The notes below the pieces were generated by a model, which made no database searches, was not told the DNA's origin, and was given only the letters and a program-made list of their open reading frames with translations. Positions 35,663 to 47,570 of a DNA stretch of 64,000 nt are shown here, piece by piece. Position 1 is the first letter of the stretch. Each line of letters opens with the position of its first letter. The stretch is from Benincasa hispida (lineage: Eukaryota > Streptophyta > Magnoliopsida > Cucurbitales > Cucurbitaceae). A program made the position numbers and the translations under genes. The stretch is from NCBI RefSeq assembly GCF_009727055.1, contig NC_052354.1:50269600-50333599 (forward strand). The letters are read 5' to 3'.

Positions 35663-38090
35663 ACCTAGGATAGGACCAGTGGCATTATGATCCATACCCT
35701 ATCACATTCGACAGGTCGATGCAAGCTCACACCACCAACTCAGGTATGTCATTAGAAGATGTGATGACAACTTGTTGATAGCAATCTTCTTTTTGAGCAG
35801 GAGATCCATAACCTCCAACAGGAGAGCTTCAATTTTCAGACTGAGGTCGGAACTGATCTTCAGATTTTGAGAGACTCAGTCATTCAATCTTCTAATTTAG
35901 TTGAGAGAGGACGTGAATTCCTGCTACTCACTTCTTATGACAATATCGAGGCGATCAGTGATGAGGTAACCTATGTCGACATCGAGGATGAATTGGAAGA
36001 TAACATGCCATATCTAGAGCCAGTTTGTGAGAACGATGAAGAATATGAGCCTAAAATGTCGATTTTTAGGTGATGGAGTTAGAGGTTGAAAGACCTCGCC
36101 CATTCCACTCTCTGGTATATCGTTTATTTTTTTAGTTTTGTTCTTTTTGTTCTTAAGAGTTTGATTTTTCTTTATTTTGAATCTTTTGGGTCACTTGAAT
36201 CTTTTGATTCTTTCTTTTTACCTTTTTTGACTAATATGAAAAATACCAAATTCGATATCTGGTTTTCTTCAAAAGATGCAGAGCCTTATAGCCTTATCGG
36301 GGTATATCGACTCATCCAAGAAGGGACCAAAGAAATACGAGAATTTCTTTATGCCTTGACAGAAGATAGGTCACATCGAGCAACCAACGTTAAAAATTTG
36401 ACCTTCATGGCGGAAGCCAAGTGATAAAATTTACTGCTTTCTTTATTTTTTTTCTAGATTAACCTTCTTTCTAATTTGTAGGGACGACCTGGAAGATAAA
36501 AGCATCCTTTTGAGAGGCGAGCCCTACTGCCACACCTCAAAGACTGTGCACGAAAATGACTACAGGGGCAGTTTTTTATTCCCTTGTCTTTATTTTCGTT
36601 AGGCTTAGATTAAGATACATTGGGGACAATGTATCGTTTTAAAGTTGAGGATGGTAGTTATATATGCATGTTTGACAAGTCATTGAGCACCTGAGCTTGG
36701 ACTTTGTGGTTGAGTTGCTGAAATGTTTTTGTGATGCATGTATTGTGATGATGACTTTCTGTGATAGGATTTAGATAACTCTTTATTCAATCTGTTTAGG
36801 ATTCACAAAATGTATGCATGATTTTTGGGCTAAATTTAAAATTTTTTCTTGATTCCCTTGCATATTTTGAGCACATAACCATCTTATCTGTGGTCTTGAA
36901 TGCTTAGGATTGGGTTATTTGGTCTATATGCTTATTGTCACTCTGAAAGGTCTAGGTTGTTAAGTAACTGGAGCTCAACTAAGTAATGCATGCTTAGGTT
37001 TTTGCCAAACTCTTGTTTGGTATAGTAAAAGCCTGTTGTATGCTAAATAAAAGGCAATCATGTTGTAGAGTAAAATTAAGTATCTATGATAATTTTGAAG
37101 GGGATTATTTCTCTTTCTTAGGGGGGTGATTAACCTGACACGGCTATGACACCAGTAGTTTCACTCTGAACTAAAGTGCCCTTAAGGAATGAGTAAGCTT
37201 CAATATCTTTGAAGGATACGTTACTCATAGTTGGATGTCTTCTACATAACCTGTGTGGGCAAACCAAAACGAAGGTGGCATAATCTGGATAAGAGTTCCC
37301 CTTTTGTTTAAGATAAAAAAAGAAAAAAAAAAAGAAAAAATAAAAATAAAAATTTGATTCCCTTAAGTGTTACATTGCCACCTTGAGTCTAGGGAACTTA
37401 ATGCTTAATCCCCTGAGCCAGAGTAGGGCGAAAATGAGTGAGAATTGAATAAAACCTTCATGAGCTAGTAGAGACCTAGATAGGATTGGCTAAGCACACA
37501 CATACATAGGGGATGGAGAATTAGTTTTAAACTTCTTGATTAAGTGCATGCATTTAAATGATCATTTCTTTGAGAAGAGTTTGTTATCTTTAGCCTTAAG
37601 ATTCGAGTCGCTCATTTGCATCATTAGTTCCATGTCTATATTTTGTTCTACCTTGCTCAGGACAAGTAAGAATTAAGTTGGGGGTGTTGGATAGCTCTCG
37701 AAAAGAGCTATATTTCCTTGCTTAATTTAGGCTTGTTAAGGATTTTATGTGTTTATTATCTTATTTTGTAGGTACTGAGCAATCAAGAGGTAGAATTAGT
37801 GATTTGATGAGAAACAGGGTTCATTTGAAGGAATTTGGAGGTGATTTGGACATCCAAACTTCAAATGGGAGGAAATTACCAAAATGCCCCTGTGACAGAG
37901 TTGCAATGCTTACCCAATGCTTGCCCAAAGCTATAAGGCAAAATGTGCAATTGCAGGAACAACGTTGCAACGTTATGAATTTTGACGAAAAAGTGTTGAA
38001 TTCGCGTGCGCCTCAAATTTGCACCAGCTTTGCAATGCTGCGTCAACTTGATCGAACGCTTGAGGTCTATCATTGCTCATAAATCCTTGT
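35663..38090 (+). mobile_element. Plus-strand gypsy fragment: 3' interior and start of LTR
   Basis: The segment is opposite in orientation to its surroundings. It carries an acidic open frame (35867-36073: DEVTYVDIEDELEDN) and a second frame ending near 36424, both of the kind found near the 3' end of plant gypsy polyproteins. It also has a 'cattggggacaatgta' block at about 36619 common in 3' regions of such elements. A purine tract, aagttgggggtg (37677-37688), precedes TGTTGGATAGC, a plausible LTR start. The LTR breaks off around 38090. Both ends are truncated by other repeats. Confidence 0.5.
37677..37688 (+). promoter_or_regulatory. Polypurine tract and LTR start (plus strand)
   Basis: aagttgggggtg runs into TGTTGGATAGC. 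Purine tracts of this form prime plus-strand DNA synthesis and lie just upstream of a 3' LTR, which sets the orientation of this fragment. Confidence 0.6.
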
Positions 38091-38915
38091 TGACCAAATA
38101 ATATTTATAAATCTTTGAAAAAGCAACTCATACTAACCAATAGTACAAGTGGAAAGTCCGACATCAATCCATAAAGAGTTGGTTTAGATTTCTCAATTTA
38201 GAAACTTATAGGAAGTAACCAGGGGGGTTTTATGAAGATAATCTATGTATATGCATGAAAATTAAAGTGTGCAGGTGAATTAAAATATGCAGAGTGAGTT
38301 GAGTGAATTTTGTGCAAAAACAATCAATCGAACAAAACATCTAGCTTGGGTCGACTTCATTTAATCCATTCCCTTTTGATTCTATCATGGATTATCCAAA
38401 AGATCAATGCGAAAATGTCTAATTGAAACTTAGCCTACTCAATTAGAATCCTAACTGGTAGTCCTTAAGGATGAGTTAATTCAAAGAATTAGTGAGAACC
38501 CTCCACTAATCAACAAATAAACAAGCATTAAGATTAAGGAAATTCTAAGCTAAACAATCGATTTCCATCGTCTAATCAATTATTTGAGTGAGATCAATTT
38601 AGGTTAGAAAGTAATGCTTATTAAATAGGATCGCAAGTTAACTTCACAAACTCATTTCACCCTTGCCTCTAGGTGATTAACTAACGAATGATTACAAATT
38701 AGGGCCAATCAAAGCAATCAATTAAACCATCATAACTTAATTTGTCAAATTATCCATGAAAGGTAGATTGAAGAGTAATTACAAGATGAAATCACAATAA
38801 TTCAGAACAATCCTCAGCAAATTACTACCAAATCTCAATAATCAAGTAGAAATGGAAATAAACTACAAACCTAAACGATTGGACTATTCTATTTGCAAAA
38901 AAAAAAAAAAAATTG
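38091..38915. other. Unclassified repeat-like sequence
   Basis: AT-rich with no coding potential. Style and context suggest another truncated LTR, but I cannot define its ends. Confidence 0.35.
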
Positions 38916-39080
38916 TCTTTTGTGTTTTATTCAGATGGGTGCAAGGTTAAGATTAACGCAATGCGTCCATTAACGCAAATGCATATTTGCAGAGGACGGG
39001 CAACAACGCATGTATCAGTGCAACACACCCCTCAACTCAATGCATTTCTGGAGGACGGGCACACGGTATTTCTACTGGCT
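38916..39080 (-). mobile_element. Gypsy 3' region with 60-bp repeats, cut at adapter
   Basis: The text from 'ttcagatgggtgcaagg' onward matches 46942-47090 of the full-length element, including two units of the 60-bp repeat ('gaggacgggcaacaacgcatg' and 'gaggacgggcacacgg'). It stops at the adapter at 39081, where pol should follow. Confidence 0.7.
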
Positions 39081-39118
39081 CTGTCTCTTATACACATCTA
39101 GATGTGTATAAGAGACAG
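39081..39118. other. Nextera mate-pair junction adapter (artefact), copy 1
   Basis: Exact 38-bp sequence: ctgtctcttatacacatct followed by its own reverse complement. This is the Tn5 mosaic-end pair left when a Nextera mate-pair fragment is circularised. It is vector sequence and not from the organism. Confidence 0.97.
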
Positions 39119-39200
39119 CACAATGGCTCCATTAACGCAAATGCATATTTGCAGAGGACGGGCAACAACGCATGTATCAGTGCAACACACCTCTCAACTC
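39119..39200. repeat. Segment duplicated between two adapters
   Basis: 82 bp almost identical to 38961-39042 (one side 'acacccctc', the other 'acacctctc'). Bracketed by adapter copies, it is most simply a second read of the same locus joined in error. Confidence 0.85.
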
Positions 39201-39238
39201 CTGTCTCTTATACACATCTAGATGTGTATAAGAGACAG
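39201..39238. other. Nextera mate-pair junction adapter (artefact), copy 2
   Basis: Exact 38-bp adapter junction as at 39081. To its right gypsy gag sequence starts abruptly. Confidence 0.97.
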
Positions 39239-40645
39239 TGCCTGCACAATGCCATCAAGGACATTGTTCCTTCCCGTGAGATCCCGGGGCTTCTGAATTA
39301 CTTGGCAGCGTTCCCGGTGTTCTATTGCGAAGCTCGGTTGCCAGCTGCCCAACTTGGATCTCCAAGTTCCTTATTGAAGACACCTGCGACTGCATGACTA
39401 CATCGTTTTTCTCAATATACTGCTTCAGCAGGGACTCCAATGATGATGAATTAGCAGAGGTGTTTGAGGAGGACGGTAGGTTTTGAGGTTGCGGTTGATG
39501 ACCCTGATTCTGATTCTGATGAAAAGGTGGAGAATTTCCTCGATTCTCGAAATTATTGCTCTGATGGTTACTCGGCCCCCCTTGGTTGTGATTCCCTCCC
39601 CAACCGAAGTTAGGGTGATTCTGCCAACCGGGATTGTAAGTATTGTTGTATGGGTTGTTCTGGATAGCAAACACTTGTTATGGGTTTGATGGGCACATCT
39701 CTACAGCATGGCCCCCTCCACATTGGACGCAACTTATTGCGGCCACTTGTGCCGGCGCATTAGGTTGCGCTGAAATTTGAGAGAGGGCACCTTGATTAAG
39801 TGCCATCGTTTGTAGAAGAGAGGTCACCGCAGCCATTTGTGCGGCCAAAGTTGTCATTGTATCCAATGGTACAATGGCATTATCGTTTCTTCTTCTCTCG
39901 GAGCCTCTACCCCCGTACCCGTCATCCACACAGTCATCCGTGTTTCGTGAAATGCGATGAAGGATGACCTTGGCCTCTGTGTAGGTCTTATCCATGAATC
40001 CTCTCGCTACAGAGGCATCAGCAACGACTTGCGTTGATCTATTCAGGCCGTTATAAAATGTTTTCATCAGAACGCAATCAGGAATCCCGATATGCAGACA
40101 ATTTTTTACCAACCTTCTCAAATGCACCCAAGTGGTGCTCAGAGTCTCATTATTCATTTGCTCAAAATTCAACACATCCTTTCGTCTTCTTGCGTTGACT
40201 GTTGGAGGAAAGAATTTCTTCATGAACCATTCCACCAACTGGTCCCATGATGTTATTTCGTTTGGCTCCAACGAATGAGCCCATATATTAGCCTCATCCC
40301 TCAGTGTGTATGGGAAGAGGTAAAGTCTGATTCCTTCTGGGGTGACGCCAGAGATGGAGAAAGTACTGCACATTTCCACAAAGCTAGTCAGATGGGCATG
40401 CAGGTCTTCACCTTGTAGACCTCCAAATTGCCCCGTGTTTTGTACCATTTGGAGCATGACCGACTTTATTTTGAAACGTGTGTTCTCCTCAACCATTGGT
40501 CATGAAATTCTAGGCGAGAAGTCGTAGAGATTGGGCACCGCATAATTCCTCATTGGGATATTGCAGACAATAGCAAGAAATACAGGGTTTTGCGCTGGCC
40601 GATTTGCCCCTTGATTTCCTTCGGGCCCTTCATTATTATCTGCAT
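39239..40645 (-). pseudogene. Athila-like gypsy gag, broken
   Basis: Gag forms the virus-like particle. The frame from about 40496 to 39678 holds the capsid-type domain: GGLQGEDLHAHLTSFVEMC, LFPYTLRDEANIWAHSLEP and SWDQLVEWFMKKFFPP. It ends with a zinc knuckle CVQCGGGHAVEMC (39693-39731). Beyond a TAA, 39674-39255 continues with NNPYNNTYNPGWQNHPNFGW, a signature of Athila-type gag, then a Gln/Asn/Pro-rich stretch. Lesions: a shifted frame at the start near 40643, an in-frame TGA near 40500, and the TAA at about 39675. The right neighbour is the PBS and 5' LTR; on the left the sequence ends at an adapter, so pol is missing. Confidence 0.85.
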
Positions 40646-40840
40646 ATTGACTCTTCTTCGCCTAGCTCTATTCTGGCGTGCCCTTGCGCGAAAAGTACGC
40701 TCGATCTCTGAGTCAGCTTCGAATTTTGGATCGGTTCCAATACTCATAAACCGTCAACCTGTTCTTCGTGTTAAACAGATAATACAAAGAGATCTGTCCT
40801 ACAAAATACCACAAAAGTATTCAACACTAACCGTTATCAA

Positions 40841-40858
40841 TCCTCGACAACGTCACCA
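40841..40858 (-). promoter_or_regulatory. Primer binding site
   Basis: The minus strand reads TGGTGACGTTGTCGAGGA, 6 bp inside the LTR at 40865. It is a diverged member of the TGGCGCC class and fixes 40865-42742 as the 5' LTR. Confidence 0.65.
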
Positions 40859-40864
40859 TAAACT

Positions 40865-42742
40865 TGTAACAATATTTTTTTATATCTTTTAATTTAAGCA
40901 TGTGGACAAATATGAATATGAAGTACTATATACGCTCAAGTGCTTGTGATAAAGACATTTCTATGCGATACTACATTCTAGTTATATGCGTTGTTAATGA
41001 GTTGCTCGTAGTATGCGATGAAGTAGTGTGTGTCACAAGTTTCCTTGCGCTGAAACCAAGTATAATTCCAACTCAAGTTTCTCAGAATGATCTGAGGTCG
41101 AACACAGGGATTGTTTTCGTTAATGTGATACTTAAGTGATACATGCGACCGGTTTTTAACAATGAATAAAGAATGGTGGTTTATACAGAAATATAAATTG
41201 CGATGAAATAAAATTTGTGTTGATAAAGTAAAATCCTAAACTAATATGATACAAGATACAAGATACATGATATGCGATACTGAGGTCAAGAACTGACTGT
41301 GAAGTTGTACAAAGAATCGATGTATGCGATGGCAAGTCTTTATGAATGAAGTAGAAGAAGAAAGAGTAAAGAGTAAAAACATCGCAAGTTTGTCAATTGT
41401 GTTAAAGATGCAACTAAGGTTCCACTTTCCCTTGGCGTACACCTCTCGGTGATCGGCCACATCCCCATATCTCTATGGTGAAACAGGGATGAACATGATG
41501 AACGTAAGGTTGTTCCGATCTCTGGAAATACTTCTTGCTTTAGTTAACGCATTCTTCCAACCTTCTCTCGATAGGCGGAATAACATCTTCGCTTCTGCTC
41601 TCACAGGTGAAGATGTCGTCGAGCATGCTTTAGCTAAACTTATTTATTTCCTTAACATAAATTAACTCACTCACTTAATTCTTGCTATTTTTCCAAGGGA
41701 TTAAGAACACATTATGGAGAAAATGGATTATGAATGTACAGAGGGAGACAGAGAGATGACAATGATGACTATCATAACATTTAATTCTAAAATTAAGCAT
41801 TCGATACATGCTGTGAATGAGAGATTACAAAAGATGAAATAGAGTTTAGAAAAAAATACGAAAAGAGTGTCAACATCTTGACACAGATCCCAATCGGAGA
41901 TAGTGCTTGCCGGCATGTGGAAGTGGTGGAGAGGAAAGCTTCCCTCTTAGGCTTACTTTCCTGGTAGAATTGACCTTCGCATAGAGCTTCAACTACGGGA
42001 ATTGGAAGAATTCTCTGCTCAGAGACTCACCTCTCGGCCTTGTCTTGTGGTTCTCTCGGATCTACTCTGTAAGTCGCTTCAGACTAGCCTCTCTCTCAAA
42101 ATCAGTATATGCACGTCTCTATATATTCATGTATGTACCAGTATCTATATCTATATATCTTTTTAGGGAATTTGAAGAAGCTATTTATAGGCGAGGCCTT
42201 GGCTCTTTGAATTTGTGGTCCCCACTGTATAGTTATGGTAATTCCTGAAATAGCGGAATGGAAAATTCCTTCTGTTACGCAATCAATCCGTCAGAAGTGC
42301 ACAACTAAAAGTTGTACATTTGTCAGAATCCTCCGCAAATGCGTTGCTCTTCATATCTTCGATCTATCGCCGCATGCGGTGTTATTTTTTTATTATCGAA
42401 TGCGGTTGAAATTGCGTTGATCGCTAAATCTCTTGATCAATTGTCGCATGCGCCGTCATTGCATTGATCATCTCTTCGTTCTTGATTGATGGGTGCAATG
42501 CGACGTAGATGTTTTGTTCATTTCGTCTTTGAGCCATGAACACATGCGGTGACTTATTTCCTGCAAAACAAAAACTGAAATTCTATTCTACCATCGCAAT
42601 TGTGTTAGTGAGTGTATTGATAACATTTCATAATTTTCGCATTTCTTAGCCAATTTGAATACTATCGACACAACTTTTCTTTCTTTTAGCCGCAATATCT
42701 AAATAAAACAGTATAAATAACTTGTATTTCTACAAGTTATCA
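40865..42742 (-). repeat. Athila-like LTR, family A, copy 1 (5' LTR)
   Basis: This 1,878-bp LTR runs TGTAACAATA...AAGTTATCA and aligns by eye over its length with 43869-45805 and 53282-55278 ('gcgctgaaaccaagtataattccaa', 'ctcggtgatcggccac', 'ctatttataggc'). The minus-strand TATA box is the complement of 'ctatttatagg' (about 42180-42190). No partner LTR of the same family is found on the left. Confidence 0.8.
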
Positions 42743-42840
42743 TGAATATAGTGGAAAATTATGTATATCACAAGTTCAATAGGAGTAAATCAACCTTTTT
42801 GGTGTTATATGTCGATGACATACTCATAGCAAGTAATGAT
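42743..42840 (+). pseudogene. Ty1/copia reverse transcriptase fragment
   Basis: The plus strand reads YHKFNRSKSTFLVLYVDDIL and IASND. This includes the YVDD catalytic motif of copia reverse transcriptase. It is 98 bp long, abruptly bounded by a gypsy LTR on the left and a copia LTR on the right. It may derive from the same plus-strand copia element as the gag at 30869, with the middle lost. Confidence 0.75.
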
Positions 42841-43868
42841 TGATGGGATTCGAATCCCAAGTGAAAGCGTGTGAACACCTTACTTCCTGCAAATAAATGT
42901 TTACATAAACAAAATCAATGTACTAAAACAAAATATGTGTTGAATAAACATGTGAAATAACATGTTTTAGAGAAAGGAAAGAACCATTCTAATATTTATA
43001 GATTCCCAAGCTCCTAAAACAATCCTCTTGATATTCCAACGAAAGACGGTCCAACGATCTTGTATACGAACGTCTCCTCGAACAATCTTGAACACGACCA
43101 TGAGAATAACTTTGTTATTCTCAAAGATTCCAATAGAAGGATAGGTTGTATCCAAATATTGGAAGAGAGTGAAGAGGAAAAACCTTTGGGAGAGTAGAGA
43201 GGATTTCTTTTTGTGGCTTAGGGAAAATTTTGCACAATGAATGTTTGTCCCAAAAAGGCCATAAAGAGGACTTTATATAGAGAAGGGTCAATTCCCTTCT
43301 CTAAGTCTTTTTTCAATTTTTCCTTGTAGACAATTAATTAAATAACACTTATTTAATTAATTAGCACATTAATTAAATAAATATTTATACATTAAATCCA
43401 ATTTAATGTGTATATATATTTAATTATCATAAACATCGTATGTCTATTTGCAACACCTCTCTATTTATTAATTAATTCTTTGTAAATCTAATTCACTTGA
43501 ATTAATTATTTGAATCTCATTCAAATTTTTCTTTCCAACTTAATTTGAATTATAGATCACATCCATAATCAATTATATATTAATCATATTTTACAATTGC
43601 ATCAAATCGATTTAAAAAATTCAAATCATTCCTCTTTAATATCCTTTAGTGAAGACAGGAACACTCATTTACTTACCCTGAAGATGGGAATGAGTGAATT
43701 TCATCTTGTATTATTATGTTCCCAGCTCACCACTCAGTATTGTCTAAAAACTGGTAGGCTTATTGAGTCGACGAACTGGCCAATCTCACCCATACAAATC
43801 AAAGGACAATCCCTCGTGAACAGAAGTTCATAATATACTCAGGATTAAGACTAAGTTGCCTAGGTCAT
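42841..43868 (-). repeat. Copia 3' LTR, left part (split by gypsy element)
   Basis: Together with 55284-55714 this makes an LTR of about 1.46 kb once the 43869-55278 element and its duplication are removed. The text reads across cleanly ('ttgcctaggtcat' into 'cctagtgaaatag', as at 20-45). The left end TGATGGGATT is tentative. Confidence 0.65.
43864..43868. repeat. Target-site duplication, left copy
   Basis: gtcat, identical to 55279-55283, directly flanks the TG and CA ends of the full-length gypsy element. Confidence 0.9.
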
Positions 43869-45805
43869 TGTAACGTATAAATTTGATCTTGTCTTATGTC
43901 ACACAACGCATGGATGATTATAACGCAAGTTTAACATAAAATGATGTGATGATTCTAAATAAGCACATGGACAGTGATGAATGATGGAGAGGGAATGTGG
44001 ATGATGTGTTATGCTTATTCAGACTTTATGCGATACTACTTCAAGTTGTATGCGTTATTAATGGAATGCTTGTAGTATGCTATGCGTTGTCACAAGTTTC
44101 CTTGTGCTGAAACCAAGTATAATTCCAATGCAAGTTTCTTAGAATGATCCAAGGTCGAACACAAGGATTGCTTAGTTAATGCGTTACGTTCGTGATATAT
44201 GCGACCGGAGGTTTTTCAATTAATAAAAAGAGTGTGTATGTACAAGTATTTAAATTGCGGTAAAGTAAAATATTGCGGTAAAGTAAAGTTGCGATAATAA
44301 AATAAAGTGCGATAAAAGTAAACCTAAGCTATTATGATACAAGATACAGGATACTGATACATGATACTGAGTTTAAGATTGACTATGAAGATTATACAAA
44401 GGGTCGTGTTATGCGGTGGCAAGTCTTTATGTATGAAGCAGAAATAGAAAGGTAATTAATATAAACATCGCAAGTTCATTAATTCCGTTAAAGATATAAC
44501 TATGGTTTCGATTTCCCTTGGCATTCACTTCTCGGTGATCGGCCACGTTCCCACATCCTTGTGGTGAAACAGAGACGAACGTAATGAATGCAAGGTTGCT
44601 TCCATCTTTGGAAGTACTTCTCGTTTTAGTTAACGCATTCTTCCAACCTTCTCTCGACAGGAGGAATGGCATCTTCACTTCTGCTCTCACAGGTGAAGAT
44701 GCCGTCTAGCATGCTTTAGCTAAACATATTTATCTCCTTAACACAGATTAATTCACTTGTTAGATTCATGCTAATTACCAAGGGATTAAGAAAACATCAT
44801 GGAGAAAGCAATTAATGGAGGAACGGAAATAGACAGAAAGATGGAGATGAGAATGATCATGACATTCAATACTAATATTTAGCGTCTAATACATGGTGTG
44901 AATGATAGACTAAGAAGATGAATACAATTGATGATAAAGAGATAGAAACAAATATAGAAAAGTGCCAACGTCTTGACACAGATCTGGACGGTGAATTTGC
45001 TTGCTCGCGGATGGAGTGGATGAAGAGAAGAGCTTCCCTCTCAGGCTTGTTCATCCGTTAGAAGTGACCTTGGTTCAGAGCTTCAACGGTGGGGAAGGAT
45101 TTACCCTAAGACTCACCTCTTGGCCTTGTCTCTTAAATCTTCCTCGATCTTCTCCGATCAAGCTCTTCAGACCAGTCTCTCTCTCAATATACAAATATCA
45201 AAATATGCCCATATCAAGTATATTTTCCAATAGAATTTCAGAGACTATTTATAGGCTCAGCTTTGATTCTCTGCAGTATGGACCCCACTTTATTGTTATG
45301 GCAATTCTGGAAATGGTGGAGTGAATATTCATTCTATTACGCGATCAATCCCATCAGAAATGCACAACGGTCAGTTGCACACGTGTCAGGATCCTCCACA
45401 ATTGCGTTGCTCTTTTGCATCTTCAATCGTTTGCCCGCATGCGGTGTTGTTTTTGATTACCGCATGCGGTTGAGATTGCATTAATCGCTTAGCTCTTGAT
45501 CGATTGTCGCATGTGCCTGATCGTCTATTCATTTCTGAATGATTGGCGCAATGTGACGTAAATGCATTGTTCTTTTTCTCTTGAGCCATGAACACATGCG
45601 GTAACTTGATTTCCTGCAAAACAGACTTGAAATATTCTTTTCTACTATCGCAATGGTGTCAATGGTGTCAGTGGATGTATTGACAACAATTTATAATTCT
45701 CGCATTTCTTAGCTAATTTCTCTAAAATTGACGCAACTTTTCTTTCTTTTGGCCGTAATATCTAAATAAAGCAGGATAAATATCTTGTATTTCTACAAGT
45801 TATCA
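43869..45805 (-). repeat. 3' LTR of the full-length gypsy element
   Basis: 1,937 bp, TGTAACGTATAAATTTG...TACAAGTTATCA. On the minus strand a TATA box (complement of 'ctatttataggct', about 45246-45258) marks the promoter. Confidence 0.9.
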
Positions 45806-45820
45806 CACCCCCAAATTTAG
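45806..45820 (-). promoter_or_regulatory. Polypurine tract
   Basis: The minus strand reads CTAAATTTGGGGGTG directly before the LTR start TGATAACTTG. The same tract type lies at 7065, 34856 and 61997. Confidence 0.8.
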
Positions 45821-46134
45821 ATATATGCTTGTCCTCAAGCATATCTTCTACTAAGGCAATAATGCTCAATACCTATCCAAAATTTTGCGTCGATTGATTG
45901 CTCCGAATGCTCCACTTAGGCACATTACTTAACATCGAAATTTCCTTCTATCCTTGCTAATTCCTAACAAAGCCCTACTTTATTCTTCTATACTACAAAT
46001 TTCTGCTCAAAAATACTTTTCTAGTTTTAAAAAGAATGTTTACCTCTTCTTATCAAAACAACTTGATGCGTCTGGATGTGGTGGTTAAACTTTGCGTCAT
46101 TTATTAAAGACTATTGATCATGGTTACACACTTC

Positions 46135-46347
46135 GTTTTGGCTTGTTCCCACGGGTTTCATGCGAACATCCAACTACGGTTGCATGCCAATCTCAACTTT
46201 AACTCATGAATTTCAGAGGAGTTGTCTCTTGTTTCTTTTATTTTTCTTTCTCATTTTTTTTTGCTTTTCAAATTGCGTTGTTCTTGGAAACCCACCTTTG
46301 TTTTGGCTTGCTCCCACGGGTGTCATGTGAACATTCAACTACGAGCA
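46135..46347. repeat. Paired 47-bp modules, set 2
   Basis: Copies at 46135-46181 and 46301-46347 share ttttggcttg(t/c)tcccacggg, then tcatg(c/t)gaaca(t)ccaactacg. They are 166 bp apart. Confidence 0.8.
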
Positions 46348-46983
46348 GGCTTCTTTCACAACTTAACTCTTATCAGGTTGGGATTGTTTTTGAGGTTTTC
46401 CCTTGCGTTGACATTGGAGTTTATATGATTTTTTTTAATGGTAATGAGCGTATTTTTCTTAATGACTGCATACTCTTGATCTCATCTACTCAGACCTTCC
46501 CCACCCCCAAATTTAGATATGCGCAAGGTTCTCATTGCGTTGTTTGGATAGAATAGACAACACTTAGACAAAATTTCAAAAAGAAGGTTTGAGCAGAATT
46601 TTGAAGGATAAAAGTAAAACATTGCTATAGCTACGAATTAACTAAGTGTTAGTTAGAAAATACAAGGTGTGGGAAATGTTTCTAAGTATATGCATATTAT
46701 ACATCATGGCACCGCAATGAATAATGCATAACAAAAGATCAAGAATATTGCAAAGTTGACAAAGGATGATAAAGAAGAGGCACAGGAATATAAAGAGAAT
46801 TGCTACTCAGTTGTATTGAAAATTAACTAAGTATACAAGTAATTACAAATATCGCAATGCAGAACTTTTGCTTGTACAAAGAATCAAAGAATTTAATTAA
46901 GCATAGAAAAATAATGAATTGTAGTTATCTTTTGGATTTGATTCAGACGGGTGCACGATTAAAAATTACACCGCACTTCCATT

Positions 46984-47205
46984 AACGCAAATACATTTTT
47001 CTTGAGGATGGGCAACAACGCATGTATTCCCACAACACATCCCTTAACTCAACGCATTTCTGGAGGATGGGCGCACGGTATTTCTACCAGCGCAACACTA
47101 CCTCAACATAGTGCATCTTCGCTAAGGACGGGTAAAGAACACATACGAGCGCAACACACCCCTCAATGCAATGCATTTGGGTGTAATGGACGCAAAGTGT
47201 ATCTG
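46984..47205. repeat. 60-bp degenerate tandem repeat
   Basis: About four units. The anchor 'gaggatggg' or 'aaggacggg' recurs at 47004, 47063, 47124 and about 47184 (spacing 59 to 61), each preceded by 'cgcatttnt' and followed by 'gcgcaacacaccc' variants. Confidence 0.75.
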
Positions 47206-47570
47206 TTATCATGGAATGCACCCATCATCGCATTATATACCAATTTTTATTTTTCTTTTTAATTCATCAATAATGCAAGTCGAAAAGACTTTGCGGTGTT
47301 CAACGTTTCATCCAGTCATTCACAAAACTTTTAAGAACATCGCTACTAATGCCTACGAATTAAAGGAATTAAACATGACATGGAAAGATACTAATGAATT
47401 AAATTGAAGGAAAATACAGAAAGCATGAAAGGCTAATTCTAATAAGCAGTAAATAACGTAATTTTAGAAAGCAGTAAATAAAAGCTGTAAAGAAAGCAAG
47501 TAATCATAGATAGGGATGCTGATTGGAGAAAGTTTTCAGAATTACCACAATAGCATCCCTCCACAAGCGG

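Larger units (their letters stand above)
45821..47570 (-). other. Non-coding 3' region of the gypsy element
   Basis: About 1.75 kb without a coding domain between integrase and the purine tract. It contains the paired 47-bp modules, a 'cacccccaaatttagatat' block (46503) and the 60-bp tandem repeat. Some Athila elements carry an env-like frame here; I see none. Confidence 0.7.

Noticed and set aside
39081..39238. Repeated 38-bp palindromes as a CRISPR array or natural insertion sequence ends
   Set aside because: The sequence is exactly the Tn5 mosaic-end pair used in library kits, the copies are scattered, and the host is a plant.
38987..39397. A 136-codon frame and others near 54693 and 56879 containing SYTHLDVYKRQ
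   Set aside because: This peptide is the translation of the mate-pair adapter, so the frames are artefacts.
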